Shown piece after piece: positions 1 to 12,030 of a stretch of 64,000 bases of DNA. Below the pieces are notes generated by a model. It saw only the letters and a list, made by a program, of their open reading frames with translations, searched no databases and was not told where the DNA came from. Within the stretch, counting starts at the first letter, position 1; each line of letters opens with the position of its first letter. The DNA comes from Timema cristinae (taxonomy: Eukaryota > Arthropoda > Insecta > Phasmatodea > Timematidae), in assembly GCA_039000515.1 (NCBI GenBank), contig JBCFYV010001001.1, positions 4,267,993 through 4,331,992 on the forward strand, in the 5' to 3' direction. The translations under genes and the position numbers were made by a program.

Positions 1-205
1 AAGAAAATCTTCACTTAAAACGACTGGGAATTTTTAAACCCCGAGTTTCTCAGTCTTGGGAAGAAATAAAACTGATCCAGAAGTTAATGACGGCTTTATC
101 CATGAGACCACCAATGCGGATATCTTTATGTTGATCACCTCGTCACTATATCTTAGAATATACTTCTGCTAGTTGTTGAATAAAGCTACCATTATTATTA
201 TTGAT

Positions 206-440
206 GATACTTAAAGCGCACATTTGCTGAACCGATTTATATACATGCACACGATTTACAGACTTTCTTAATCCGGGAACAGACACAACACCCAGCTCCC
301 CGACTGTAAATTATTCACCGCGAAAGAGGAAACCTTTTATTCCCCCAATTATACATTTCTCGGCCATACCGAAAATCTGACCCTAGATCCTTAGCAATGT
401 AAACAAGTGAACTACCAGCTGAGCTCAAGTGTCGGGCTAT
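206..440 (-). mobile_element. SINE-B copy
   Basis: On the minus strand the head reads like a tRNA: A-box TGAGCTCAGCTGGTAG near 415-430 and a decayed B-box near 375-390. The body matches copies at 19.7 and 41.9 kb. An AAT tract adjoins the head end. Confidence 0.7.
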
Positions 441-441
441 C

Positions 442-483
<42 letters not shown>
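442..483. repeat. (AAT)n microsatellite
   Basis: About 14 AAT units. It adjoins a SINE-B copy. A leucine-run frame on the minus strand is a by-product. Confidence 0.95.
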
Positions 484-484
<1 letters not shown>

Positions 485-654
485 TATTGATCCCAATAAA
501 CTTGATCAATATTGTAGCGACTTTCGAAACCAGAGTTTGTATTGAACAAAGACAGAACTAGATTGTCATCCGTCTTTTTGAATTAACTGCCCGGGGGCTA
601 GATGCTGTGTCTGTTCTATAACCAAGCTATGACCCATTTTTTTAAATAAAAATA

Positions 655-745
655 GCCTTATCTGACTGATAGAAAAGTTACTAGATCTACTTTCACATAT
701 TCATACATCAAGTCATGTGATCTCCAGCTGTCACTGTTGATAGAT
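655..745. mobile_element. MITE-D copy 1
   Basis: This ~100-bp dispersed repeat recurs at 19.6, 46.4, 52.7 and 63.1 kb. Shared motifs are AAGTCATGTGAT and CAGCTGTCAC, with a GACAGCT-like motif at the other end. No transposase is seen. Confidence 0.6.
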
Positions 746-750
746 ATTAT

Positions 751-1299
751 TAATACTTATAAAATAACAATAATACTCGTAGTATACAATGGTAAAATGC
801 CATTAATGTTGAACACAACAAAATATGTTTGTATTATATAAAAGTATCTTCCTGTAGTTTGTAAGTCGCGGGCTGGTACAGTCACTGGGTTCAGAAAGTA
901 GAGGTATAATAGCCCTTTTAAAAATCAAACTTAACTAATAGTTAATTCTTAAGCTTTACCAGTAGTTTCCATCCAACTGTAATGAGTGCCCAACGTGTGG
1001 TGGTGACCTCTTAGCCAAGAGACTGGGGTTCGAGGACAACCGACTGACCTGGGCTGGTTTTACCACAGTTTGGTTTTTCATTAACTTCCAATTCCGGCGA
1101 GATTTATTTAAAATTATATCAGCATGTTTTGTTTGTGTTTTTTTGGGGGGAAGGGATGGGGAAAGGTAAATATTTAAAATCGTGGATGTATCTGAGAATA
1201 AAAAGCACGAATGCATAAAAAAATAATTAATATAAAGTTTTACTATAATGAAAAGATAAATAAACTCTTCACTCTGAAAACAAGATTTTTTGTTTTTTG
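751..1299. other. No gene; possible decayed SINE near 955-1080
   Basis: Positions 1000-1060 have a tRNA-like stretch with GGGGTTCGAGG resembling a B-box, followed by a GGCTGGTTTTACC piece like the SINE-A body. Nothing else is recognised. Confidence 0.35.
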
Positions 1300-1520
1300 T
1301 CACCACGGTTTGTACACATATGTACTAATTACGCTAGTGTTTTGTGGATCAGGAAGGTTGAATTTAGAGGATTCGGACCCACATTCGCATGCAGGGAGAG
1401 TGGGAAACCGTATAGGAAAAACCACCCTTAATACAGCCTGCCGATATTTAAATATCGATCTTCTAATCATCGCAAGTCCAGTGTATTTCGAAAGTGACGA
1501 CTTAGACTACCGAAGCGGGT
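1300..1520 (-). mobile_element. SINE-A copy, head partly replaced
   Basis: On the minus strand this reads ACCCGCTTCGGT at the head end (1509-1520), then the SINE-A body (ACTCTCCCTGCATGC) and the tail (GCGTAATTAGT). The B-box part is decayed. Confidence 0.75.
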
Positions 1521-2279
1521 AAAAAAATAAATCATTTTACACGGCGTAAATTTTTTCCAACATTTTTTTAAAGTTCAGAGAAACAACAGTTTTATTTTTT
1601 ATTGATTTCTGTTGTTTTGTTGTTTTTCTCTTTTCCCCAAAATAAACGTACGAGGCTGATGCAACGTGTTCCCTCGTGATATCGAAGCACTCAACTTGTG
1701 TGAGTGGTCCCCCCCTCTCCCCCCTCCACTAAACCAATCAGACGGGCCCGCAGTCTGTTGAGGGATGAGGGGAAGGATTGACTTTAGAACTCTCCTCTGT
1801 ACAAATACAGGAGCTTCAACCCAACACGAGGACTCCCTCGTTGAAGGACGGTAGTTTGAGTCTCACCCAGTATTCTCCCGTCTCGGGAGATTCGGAGGCG
1901 CTTTCAAGTTTTGTCTGACGAGCGATGTGGACGGCCGGTTTCTGCCAAGGTCGAGATCCGTCTCAAAATGGGTACTCCTGCTACCAGTGGTCGTCTCTAA
2001 GGGATTATTTGGTATTAATTCTTTCAACTTCCGTTTGGATACTTCAATCGGGATATTATTAGATTGGATACAAATTGATCATAGAGGTCCCAGCTGCCAA
2101 TTACACAATCATATGTGTGTGTGCGTTTTACTGGCATTTAGTGTTTTCTAAATAATTTTAATTTTAGGTAAAATATACTTAATATCCAAGATGCAGATCG
2201 TTAATTTACCCCCCAGAATTAATTTTCCCTTTTGTAAATTTTTTGTATTCTTCTGAACCTGAATCCGGCACCCTAATTT
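1521..2279. other. No supported gene; GC-richer patch with a short ORF
   Basis: Positions 1730-1990 are richer in G and C than the surroundings and include CCAATCAGACGGGCCCGC at about 1734. An ATG at 1925 opens a 45-codon frame to TAG at 2060 that includes a moderately hydrophobic stretch (DYLVLILSTSVWIL). Whether it is a first exon or chance cannot be decided here. Confidence 0.2.
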
Positions 2280-2560
2280 TGTACATCCCTTACCGTTTCC
2301 AGCTTATATCAGTTTTTTATTAAAGCCGTATGTTTCCCACTACCGGATTGTTGGGTCTGTCGTAGCTTCATAAGTCTTATAATCTAAATTAAGACTTGGA
2401 CAGGCACAACATCCAGTCCCCGGCCGTTAATGCTTCACAGTGAAAGGGTAAAACCACATTTTACAAATGATAAATTTTTCGGGCATGTCAGTAATCGAAC
2501 CAGGGTACCCTTGGCTCATTAAGCAGATACGCTACCGATTGAGGTAAGGTGTTGAACCCA
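2280..2560 (-). mobile_element. SINE-B copy (variant with TTTCCAGC tail)
   Basis: On the minus strand the head holds the A-box CCTCAATCGGTAGCGTATC and the B-box CTGGTTCGATTAC. The other end carries CCGTTTCCAGCTTATAT, also found in the copy at 17.5 kb and at the right edge of the window. Confidence 0.75.
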
Positions 2561-2602
2561 GAACCTTCGTACGAGTAGTTAAAGGCTGTACCGATCTATC
2601 TG

Positions 2603-3800
2603 AAGCAGCGTCCAGACTAGCAAGCCGAACCTCGAGCCGAGACTCGTTAACGCTGGATAACTGGGTTCGTCAGAATGCCCGCAGCAGCCCAGTGAATGTC
2701 GGTATTTCGAAGAACATCAAAGGATGTTACGAGGATCGACTCAAAACTCACTGGACGACGCTGCGATCTGAGCCTCGATCAGAACCAATTGCAACTTTAA
2801 ATTAATTATTGTTTATTTCTAATCAACCTTCCATCACACGCGCTTGAAATATTAGCTGAGCAGTTTCATGTTGTAAATTTTACTACACCTTGTAATTTTG
2901 TTTGAATTTTTTTTTTTTAGTATTCATATTAAATATTAACTTCAAATTTGTTTTATAATGGGGCAAGGGAAATAAATAAAAGTAAATTTAATCTTTAAAA
3001 ATTAGAGAGTAAATTAAAAACAATATTTACAGTTACATGATTACTCGCGTGTTGTAAACTGTACAACAATGGTAAGACTTATTCTTAGAAAGTTTGTTGC
3101 ACACTTAAAATAAGTATGAAACGCCTCTGGTGAGAGAGGGGTAAACAAATAATAGACTTAGACTGGCGTGTTCAATCGGGGCTCGAGTCCCGGTAGGGTC
3201 TATTGGGGGTGATTTTTCCTACATTGTTTCCCACTCTGCTTCCACGCAAATGCGGGTAAATTACATCTAAAATGCTTCTTTCTTCATTTATACCCATAAG
3301 ATTAATTATCATATACTTAATTAATTATATATATATACTGTTTATAAAACTTAAATAGGTATTGAAGACTGGTATAAGAGTCACGCAATGTTATTGCGAG
3401 TCTTTCCTGCACACTAATGAATTCTCTTAAACGTAACATTTATGCACTTTTGGCCCAATCAAAATAATTATATGCTTAATAACTTGGTGACATTCGAATT
3501 AAGTTTTTGTATTGTCCACTATTTTCTTGAAATTTAATTTAGTGGAGCAAATTATTTCCACTATATTCCGCTCGCCTTAAGTACATTTGAGTTTGACACC
3601 ATTGTCTGTACTGTCTTTTTTTTTTCTTTGTTGCAAGGTTTAATAAATTATTCCACGGCAGCCAATTTTAACTTTTCCCTTTTCATTGCGTGTGCCATCC
3701 ACCAAAGTACATAATTTTATGAAGCAAAACTCAGGAATGTTGAGGTTTGACTCACGACGTGGTTCGGCTTGAGGCTCAGCTGGTTAGTTTGGACGAAGCT
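2603..3800. mobile_element. Candidate DNA transposon with ~45-bp inverted ends
   Basis: The left end (2603-2650, GTCCAGACTAGCAAGCCGAA) and the right end (3749-3800) match when inverted, with about 70-75% identity over 45 bp. A target duplication was not resolved. It contains a SINE-A fragment and no transposase frame. Confidence 0.45.
3165..3310 (+). mobile_element. SINE-A fragment
   Basis: B-box-like GGCTCGAGTCCCGGT, then the SINE-A body GGTGATTTTTCCTACATTG and ACGCAAATGCGGGTA. The 5' head and 3' tail are missing. Confidence 0.7.
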
Positions 3801-3805
3801 TGAGG

Positions 3806-5208
3806 TTTCGAACTGTTAATGCATGGTATTTCTGATAGAAAAAAAAAGAAACGGGCTACGTGACCTCATTTATGTCAAACTATACCTCATGGTGCTTTTA
3901 ACCGACCCTGCTTGGTTTATCTTAGTCAAAACCTCTTTATGACATTCAATAAAATATTACAATCACAATTGTCTTTGTATGTAGATCAGCTGCAGAGGGT
4001 TAGGGTTTATACCCTAACTTTATCTCAATCTTGATCAAAAATTATCTTCCCCCACTTTATCATTCACTAATCAGTATGGACTTCGTAAGAAAGCGCAAAT
4101 TATCCCCCCACCCACTCCACCTCTAGACACCTCCATAGAAAGGCTATCCCAGCACACATTCTTGTTAGAAGGGGATTCGTGAAACGACGGTGGACCAAAC
4201 ATATGTACTACACGCAACTCTGCCAAAAATAAAAATAAACTCAATTGAACAAAACTACACATTTTATGTAATAATTATGAGTCATCCCCCGGCAAAATAT
4301 TGATCAAGTCTAGCTGATCCATAACACAAGGTGTTTATCAAATACTTGCAACAGTTCAAATGTTTTGTCCTTTTTGTATAAATCTACAGCTCAATACTTT
4401 TTTATTTTGAGACGTCAACAACTTTTAACTACATCGGGAATCTTGTATCAATAGTGTTTATAGATTCACTGTTACTGTAAATCTATTTAGATATCATTTG
4501 ATAGCCCCATTTCCGATCATTTAAAATAGAAGAAAACGGCCGAACCAATTTGACAATAAGACCACTCATTTAAAGATTAGGGTAACAGGATGTCGGAAAA
4601 AATAGTAGCTCACAACGAGAAACAATTTTCTCGTAATTTTCCAACTTTTATTCTGGTGCTAATCTGTATAATCATTCTTTGTTTACATCTCCATGGAAAC
4701 TATGATTTGTGTATGATTGTATATCGGTAAATAAAATATTTATCTTTGCAACGATGCAACAAATAAATACAGATATGGGAGAGGGGATGTTTAAAGTTCT
4801 CATCGTGGTTTGATGGTGGAAATAAAAGTTTTGATTTAAATTATATAACACTGAAAACACAATTTATGTAAAGCCTTTGATGAATAAAGTAAACCTTTGA
4901 TTAGAAAGTCGAGTGAGGCCAATAAAAAGTTGAAGCACTTTAGTGCGATAGTGTCAGCCATAATTGCAACGATTTATTAGTTATATAGTTAAATAGATAT
5001 TATAAGTTAGTAAAATTTTATACAATAATCCTCGGAGAAAATGCTTTTTTTTAATAACAAACTAAAATTTGTTTAGTAGATATAGAGGAATGGCTGTTTA
5101 CTGAAATTGTAAATTCCACCTTTGAATATTAAAGAAATTTAATATTTGGGGGCAAAGGCTTGGTGAATCAACTCCCGTAATTTAATATATATACACATAA
5201 ATAATATG
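3806..5208. other. No gene recognised
   Basis: AT-rich sequence with short chance frames only. No repeat family was matched. Confidence 0.5.
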
Positions 5209-5720
5209 TTTCGGTGGCAGCATGGTCCAAGGTGTCACTCTCGCAATATACTAGACTTCCACCGATGACAGAGGGATCGGGTTTCAAATCCAGCTCTGAT
5301 ATACTGAGGGTGGTTTTCCAAAATTGTTTTACACTATCCCTTCACGAAAATGCGGATACTTTTTAGCACCACATCTTAATAATTATTCGTGTTATACGCT
5401 TATGTGCTAATTACGCTAATGATTATAGGGATTAGGGAGGTTAAATTTAAAGGAAAATTACCTAAATTTGCTTAGAGGGAGAGTGTAAAACAATGTTTAG
5501 CCACCCTCATTAGACCCGACCAAGATTCAAACCTCAACCTCCTCGTCATTGGAAGTCTATTCTACTGAGAGAGTATCACGTTAGACCGTGCGGCCACCGA
5601 AGCGGGTAATGCGGGTACATTTACTCTAAATTCAACCTTCCCAATTCCTAACCCATTAGCGTAATTAATACTTAAGCGTTTAACCCGAATGGTAGTAATA
5701 CGTGGTGCTAAATAAATAAT
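5209..5720 (+). mobile_element. SINE-A copy split by a second SINE-A
   Basis: The + copy runs 5209-5359 (head TTCGGTGGCAGCATGGTCC, B-box GGGTTTCAAATCC) and resumes at 5608-5720 (tail ACCCATTAGCGTAATTAAT, GGTGCTAAAT). The break is exactly where the minus-strand copy sits. Confidence 0.88.
5360..5607 (-). mobile_element. SINE-A inserted in a SINE-A
   Basis: Full-length minus copy: tail end TTAGCACCACATCTTA at 5362, head end CGGCCACCGAAGCGGGT at 5591-5607. It is flanked by AATGCGGATAC (5349-5359) and AATGCGGGTAC (5608-5618), a target-site duplication with one mismatch. Confidence 0.88.
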
Positions 5721-6534
5721 AAGTTATTAATTTTAAATTATCGATTATGTGGGTGGATGTTAATTGTAGGCCTATTATTGTGAAAATTGTCCTATGCAAA
5801 AAAGTTCTATATTTTATATAATGTAGGATACATATTATATTTATGCATACACTTTAAATGAATTCATTTTCATTTTCTTAAATAAAATTAATACTTTTTA
5901 AAATTTATATGTATAAAATGAATGTTTAATTCATACAAATAATAGACCCAACAAATTTAAATTTTTCGTTTTTATTACACTATAGATAATGCAAGCTGAT
6001 TTATTTACGAATATATACACTACTTAGCCTGACTTTCACACCTCGATAAAACTAAATTCGTCTCAGCATTTATAAATTTTTTTTTTTAGAAGATACCAAC
6101 ATATTTTGTACGGTCTACGTTGAAAAAATTTAGCTATATTATTATTTATTATCATTATTATATTGGAATTGATACTATAAAATATTTAAAATGAAGACTG
6201 TGAATATATGAAATCAGCTCTAGTAACTTTCTAGCTGTCAAGATTCCGCCCTTCGTATTATAATTTACTTGGATGACAAGTGAAAGTTGTATCCAACATT
6301 GAAGGACTAACTTACACTAACAATGGACCAATCAGTGAGGAAAGTGACGCAGGTTCATTCACAAGCTGATCATTTATTCAGAAGAGATTTTGATTTCATT
6401 TTGGCTCCGAGGGATATTCTATTTTATGACTGATTTGATTTCGTTTCAAGTTAGTCATAGCGGATTATTTTTTATAGCCTACAACTTCTGATACAGTTTA
6501 ATGAACACGCTCAAATATTAAAGTTGAAAGTTTT
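5721..6534. other. No gene recognised
   Basis: AT-rich sequence with no frame or repeat that I recognise. Confidence 0.5.
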
Positions 6535-7250
6535 TTTAAAATAAATGATACGGTGCAACAAAATTTCTTTCTCTGTTATCTCGTAAGATTTGTGAAACAA
6601 AATAATGTACAAGTTTGCAGAAACACTCCACCAAAAAAGCAACAATAGTTTCACATTTCATAGTGCCATATAAAAACAATATACGGTTGCTTATAGCTTC
6701 GAAAATATTGGTTTTATACCAATAAGTAGAAAACAAAAGAGTTTTAATTTTAACAGTACTGCAACTCATTATAACTTTTTAAGTTATTTGATATCTCAAA
6801 GATTTGCAGAGAGATGATCAAAATTAGAGATTTATGGTTATGTAAAGTACCCTAAAAGTAATATTAGTGGGAAAATGAAATCCATTTCGTTTATAATGCT
6901 GAACAGTGCCTAGATAAAAAAAATTTAACTCATCAAAATTGTTAAAGCAAATTTCGAGAAAATCGATTTATTCTTTTTTTTTAACTTCAGTAATCTACCC
7001 TAGGGTTAGATACCTATCTCTAAAATATCGTCGGGAAAAGCTTATTAATACCCTATATAGCAAGTTGTAGCCCAATTCGTAAAATGGTCTCGGATCTAGT
7101 GCGAGATACAGACAGACAGACAAACAAACAAATGGTATCGTGAAAACAACTTTTTCTGTTTCATTGGGGTCGTAAAACGTCAACATTGATCAAAATATCG
7201 AGTTTGATTTTTTTTAAATCACAATAATTCTCTCTCCGAGGGGTCGAGAT
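6535..7250 (-). repeat. CTGT-family dispersed repeat, minus copy
   Basis: On the minus strand, TGTTTGTCTGTCTGTCTGTA follows a GACGTTTTACGACCCC motif and precedes GGGCTACAACTTG. The same order of motifs occurs at 27.4-29.2 kb on +. The 6780-6900 and 6540-6620 parts also match the later parts of that region. No coding capacity is seen. Confidence 0.7.
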
Positions 7251-7661
7251 GAAGTTAAAGTACATGCTACATTTTATTTCCCCAACGTATTTAATTCTAA
7301 TACTAAAAACCTGAATCATAATCTTCAGCGAGAACTTATACAAATGACGTATTTACTTGCTTCTCTATCCACGTTGCTTGCAATGGCGCATTTTCCCTAA
7401 AGTTTTGATTGAATTGGATGACTTATGGAATAGTTTATAACCAATTTATGACCAATTTGGTTTCAAAGTAGAGCTACACCATGTTCAATTTAACACGAAC
7501 AAAACGCTGTAGTTTGCAACGTGTTGTTAGAGTATAATAAAAATTAAAATTCATCTAATCATTTGTATGGTGGTGTTATCTAACACAAGAAATTTCTTAA
7601 TTTATTTCAGGTTACGGTTGGTCTCAGTAATTAGAGTTAGGGAAACTTTAATAGTTTGAGA
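7251..7661. other. No gene recognised
   Basis: AT-rich sequence without a recognised repeat. Confidence 0.5.
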
Positions 7662-8222
7662 CCCACCACTATAATCCTGGCAAGCTGTGAGCCTCAGTGT
7701 AATACAACTCTCATAATAAAGTGTTATTAAAAGTGGATAGTTGCATAGCCACCACCCTACTCCTGCAAGCTGTGAGAGTATAATACAACTCTCATAATTA
7801 AAGTGTGTTATTAAAAGTGGGGTTAGTGTTGCATAAGCCACCACTATATCCTGGCAAGCTGTGAGCCTCAGTATAATACAACTCTCATAATAAAGTGTTA
7901 TTAAAAGTGGATAGTTGCATAGCCACCACTATACTCCTGGCAAGCTGTGAGCCTCAGTATAATACAACTCTCATAATAAAGTGTTATTAAAAGTGGATAG
8001 TTGCATAGCCACCACTATACTCCTGGCAAGCTGTGAGCCTCAGTATAATACAACTCTCATAATAAAGTGTTATTAAAAGTGGATAGTTGCATAGCCACCA
8101 CTATACTCCTGGCAAGCTGTGAGCCTCAGTATAATACAACTCTCATAATAAAGTGTTATTAAAAGTGGATAGTTGCATAGCCACCACTATACTCCTGACA
8201 AGCTGTGAGCCTCAGTATAATA
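7662..8222 (+). repeat. 86-bp tandem array
   Basis: About 6.5 copies of an 86-bp unit that includes GCCACCACTATACTCCTGGC. The first copies are more diverged and the last four nearly identical. A single related piece lies at 10525-10556. Confidence 0.95.
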
Positions 8223-8450
8223 AGGAGGGTTCAGAGGTCCAAAGTTCATTTTTTTTCCCCTTTCATACTAACGTTGCCATGATATAGTGGAAACATCACA
8301 TCTTTCCGTGAAAAAGTAAACTAAATCCATAATTTAATTGTTATCCACTAGATGGAAGAAGTTCTAGGTACCACTGAGAAATAGTTGATTTCCTTTCAGA
8401 AGTTGAGTGGATCAAGTCCATTTTCTCTCTCTGTTGTAAACAAGCGCGTG

Positions 8451-8750
8451 GATGGCCTGGCGGTCTATGGGTAAGGTGTCAGACTTCTGTGCTAGGGGTC
8501 AGGGGTTCAATCTTCGGTCCCGGCACAGATTTATCTGATTTCCAAACCCTTCCCTCCCCTCTGACAAGACGTGTATTAATCACAACTTATGAATGTGGGG
8601 AATGCCAGGTCTCCACCGTGGTTTGGATTCCACGTTAAACTGTAGGTACTCCATTTCATCTCACAACCACCCTACTATTACACATTAGCGTTAGTGCGTA
8701 TAACCTGAACGGGTAGTAAGACGTGGTGCTAATAATAATAACAACAACAA
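8451..8750 (+). mobile_element. SINE-C, full length
   Basis: tRNA-like head with A-box GGTCTATGGGTAAGGTGTC and B-box GGGGTTCAATC, a body with CCACCGTGGTTTGGATTCC, and a tail GAACGGGTAGTAAGACGTGG followed by AAT/AAC repeats. Weak flanking similarity AACAAGCGCG / AACAAGCACGCG may be its target duplication. Confidence 0.88.
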
Positions 8751-9089
8751 GCACGCGCTTTCACGTGATGTATTCTGTGACTTAAATGAACGGTTACTGT
8801 TTTAAATAGTTTGAAGATATACTAGGACTTGGTAAGATGCCATCAGATGCGTAGTGGAAACTAGAGAGACTCTATGCATGTGAAGGTAGGTTAACAAGGT
8901 TATGCCTGGTTATTTTAGGTTAAGATATATTGTAAAAAGTGATTTTTAAAACTACTTAAGGTGTTTATATCCTCTTAAACAGTATCACAAGACTGTATAA
9001 CATTGTCCTGAAAACATTCAATTTTATTTTGGATCAAAGATGCATGGAGAAGGTAATGAACTTATTATTGACGTTAAGATTTAAATAAA
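8751..9089. other. No gene recognised
   Basis: No repeat or frame recognised. Confidence 0.45.
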
Positions 9090-10400
9090 AATTTAATTAA
9101 TATAATAATGTTGTTTGCCAGACGATCCTTCCCCACTAACTAAACGAAGGAACTGGAGTCTTAATGAGAAAGTACCTGTGGAGAGAGTGTATACTGTAGT
9201 GGCTGAACATGAATAGCTAGACAAGGACCAGGAATTAGCAAAGCAACGTGGTAGGAAAAGGATAAAAAATAAATACAACTAGATACGGAATAAAAGGAAG
9301 CAAAACTGCAATTATGGGGAGTCACAAACCACTAAAAACAATAAAATGGTCCTAGGAAAAACCTTGAGAAGGAATTTAAGCTGCTGTTGTACAAGGAAAT
9401 GCCCATAGAAATTTTCCAAGAGGAGATTTTGGACAAATCATTCACATAATTTTGGAAGTTGGTGGAATATTCTTAACCGAATGTTTTCTTGCCTACATAA
9501 AATATTTCCCTTGCTACTAGAACCACTACACATGAAATGATAATGGCAACCAAAAGTATTTGCATCCTAACTTGAATATAGAAATGTATTACCTCTATGT
9601 TTATTTGTGTGCTGATTAAAGGAACGAGCCTGTGGACTAAAAATGCTGTTACCAAGTGTTTTCAACCTTTACAAGACACTTGCAATTTGTGTGATGAGCT
9701 TCTACATAAAATTAAAAATTAGGAGAATCCTGAGAAAACAAGGACATAGAAGATCAAATAAAATTGCATTTACATATTGCAGAGCAAACCAGCCAAGTCT
9801 TTAAAAAATGACAGTAGCTCAGGCTTTAATGACACTTATGGATATAAGAAGGCATTACGTTTTCTCTACAATCCCTAACAAACGTAGGCCTACACCAAGA
9901 TTCTCTTTACCAGTCCTGAAGTTCTGTAGACGATAAAAAGAAACCCATCATGAAGTCACTCCAATTCCTCGCACCTATTTTAAAAACCCTCCTGGATATC
10001 TGAAAACTCGGTCAAGTGACGCTTCCAGACATACTGACGACGAGGAAATATTTTTAGACTCACAGGATTCTTCAGTTTAGAAAAAAAACTCTTTTTAGAT
10101 GTTTGATAAGAAATTGCAATAAACATGATTGAATTTGGTTTATTTAAGCTATCTATGCTAGGATCCAGAAAGATGATAAAAGTATCTTAATAGCACAGTA
10201 TGTGGGGTTTAATGATAACAAACTAATCAAGTATAAAGTTTCAGAGGGAAAGTGAACCATGTCCAGCATGCAATCAAATTGTATGGGATGAAATAAGAAT
10301 AGCTGTAGGCCTATGTTACATGGGAAAAAAATTAAAATTTTTACATCAAATACGGTACCACAATATTGAAGCAGTAAAAACAATTAAACGTCAATATTTA
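9090..10400 (+). pseudogene. Possible relic of a transposon-encoded protein
   Basis: Fragments in shifting frames on the + strand look like decayed protein: a Cys-rich piece (LSCCCTRKCP, about 9380) followed in another frame by IEIFQEEILDKSF and FWKLVEYS. This order resembles a multi-copy insect protein with a KC..C motif followed by an FW.L motif, but I cannot name it. Later pieces (CNLCDELLHKIKN at about 9690; PCPACNQIVWDEIRIAVG at about 10260) may be part of the same relic. Stops and frame changes are frequent. The call rests on weak pattern memory; a translated search would settle it. Confidence 0.3.
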
Positions 10401-10524
10401 ATTAATTACAGTTTTTCAACTTTGAGATCCGTTTTCTCAAAATTGACCCTCGTGTACTTGGTCCACTTCAAATCTGAACCGTCCATATCACAACTCCCAG
10501 GGGTAAGGTTTTATGAAACGGAAT

Positions 10525-10556
10525 AGTTCTACAGCCGCCACTATACTCCTAACAAG
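10525..10556 (+). repeat. Single piece of the 86-bp unit
   Basis: AGCCGCCACTATACTCCTAAC matches the core of the array at 7.7-8.2 kb with three differences. Confidence 0.5.
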
Positions 10557-10560
10557 CCGA

Positions 10561-11387
10561 ATCTTGCCAATAAACTGCTGAGTGTGATCGGTCTCCCAGG
10601 ACGTGACGTATCGACTGAAAGCCACACTATATTTGAGTGACGTGTCACTGGTGGTCTCTGACTAATGATCAGACTGTGGGGTCTCGCAAACTGTGAGGGA
10701 TGAGCCGGAAACAATCCTGTAGGCTTTTAGGTAGTCGACGTGTCCTTTACTGAACACCCTGTTTTCTCAGTTCACGACTTACAAACTAAATTGATCCAGT
10801 AAGTTGTACAGTGCAATAGCCATCCAAACTTGAAGGTAACATTTTTTTTAATGCATTCGCTGATAGGATACCTTATAATAAAGCCATCAACTCCGCGAGT
10901 TGTGGTAGCTTCTCTAACCACTCGAACATGGTTCCAGAACGGCTGTATAATAATTACATTATTTTGAGCAGAACTGGTTTCGTCTGCTATTTTATTCTTT
11001 GCTATTTTATTCTTATTATTTCACTAATTTAAAAATAATCATACTTAAATTTAAGTTAATTTAACTGATTAAAATTCTCATAAATTAATTTTATATGTTT
11101 TATAATGGTGGTAATACACGCGTACACGAGGGAAGGAGTTACAGTGAGAACGGGTGTTTGTTTCAGTCCTCCGATCTCTTGTATTGTTCCTGTAATGTTC
11201 AATGAAGTAGAGAACAATGACAATCATCTGGCGCTCTGCCCTGTCCCGTCTTCACTGCTACATTAGCAACATCGATTCTCGATAAACTCTCGCCTTCATC
11301 ATCTATGTCGAGATATAGATGTGCTACATCTCAATCAAACCTTACCTCCCGTTGTAAAGAAGAATATGGATAGCAGGGTGGTTTGTG
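10561..11387. other. No gene recognised
   Basis: No repeat or frame recognised. Confidence 0.5.
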
Positions 11388-11787
11388 GTTGTTACCAGGC
11401 ATGCAGTTGATGTGACTGTACTAGTAAACTGTTCCTCTAACTACCAGCTCTTGGGTTGTTACCAGGACAAGCAAGTTGATGTGACTGTACTAGTAACTGT
11501 TCCTCCTCCTATTATCTTGGTTGTTACCAGGCTAGCAAGCTTGATGTGACTGTACTAGTAAACTGTTCCCTCCTCCTATTACTCTTGGGTTGTTACCAGG
11601 GCAGCAAGCTTGATTGACTGTACTAGTAAACTGTTCCTCCTCCTATAGCTCTTGGGTTGTTACCAGGGCTAGCAAGGCTTGATGTGACTGTACTAGTAAA
11701 CTGTTCCCTCCTCCCTATTAGCTCTTGGTTGTTACAGGCTAGCAAGGCTTGATTGACTGTACTAGTAAACTGTTCACTATCAGCTGG
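11388..11787 (+). repeat. ~66-70-bp tandem array rich in one-base indels
   Basis: Six units, each starting near GTTGTTACCAGG and holding TGACTGTACTAGTAAACTG. Units differ mainly by single-base gains and losses in G, C and T runs. A single related unit with related right flank (ACACAATAATGTAA) lies at 42.2 kb. Confidence 0.92.
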
Positions 11788-11929
11788 ACCAAAACATACA
11801 CAATAATGTAATGATTACATGTATGTTTATTGACTATAAAGGGCACGTTTGATACTCTTTTTTTCTATCGCATCCTCTCAGGATATACGCGTACATTAAA
11901 TACTCTAAAAGAGTAGGTATTAGGAAAGT

Positions 11930-12030
11930 ATAATTTTAGAGAAGATGTACCCACATTTGTGGAGGGAGAGTGGGAAGCCATTTAGGGAAAAACCAGCTTC
12001 TGTATACCCGACTGGATTATCTTCTGCGTC
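11930..12030 (-). mobile_element. SINE-A fragment
   Basis: Minus-strand body: TGTACCCACATTTGTGGAGG and GGAAGCCATTTAGGG on the + strand are the reverse of the usual SINE-A body. Head and tail are missing. Confidence 0.65.

Noticed and set aside
6200..6290. Sixth MITE-D copy (TTTCTAGCTGTCAAG)
   Set aside because: Only about 15 bases match; the central motifs are missing.
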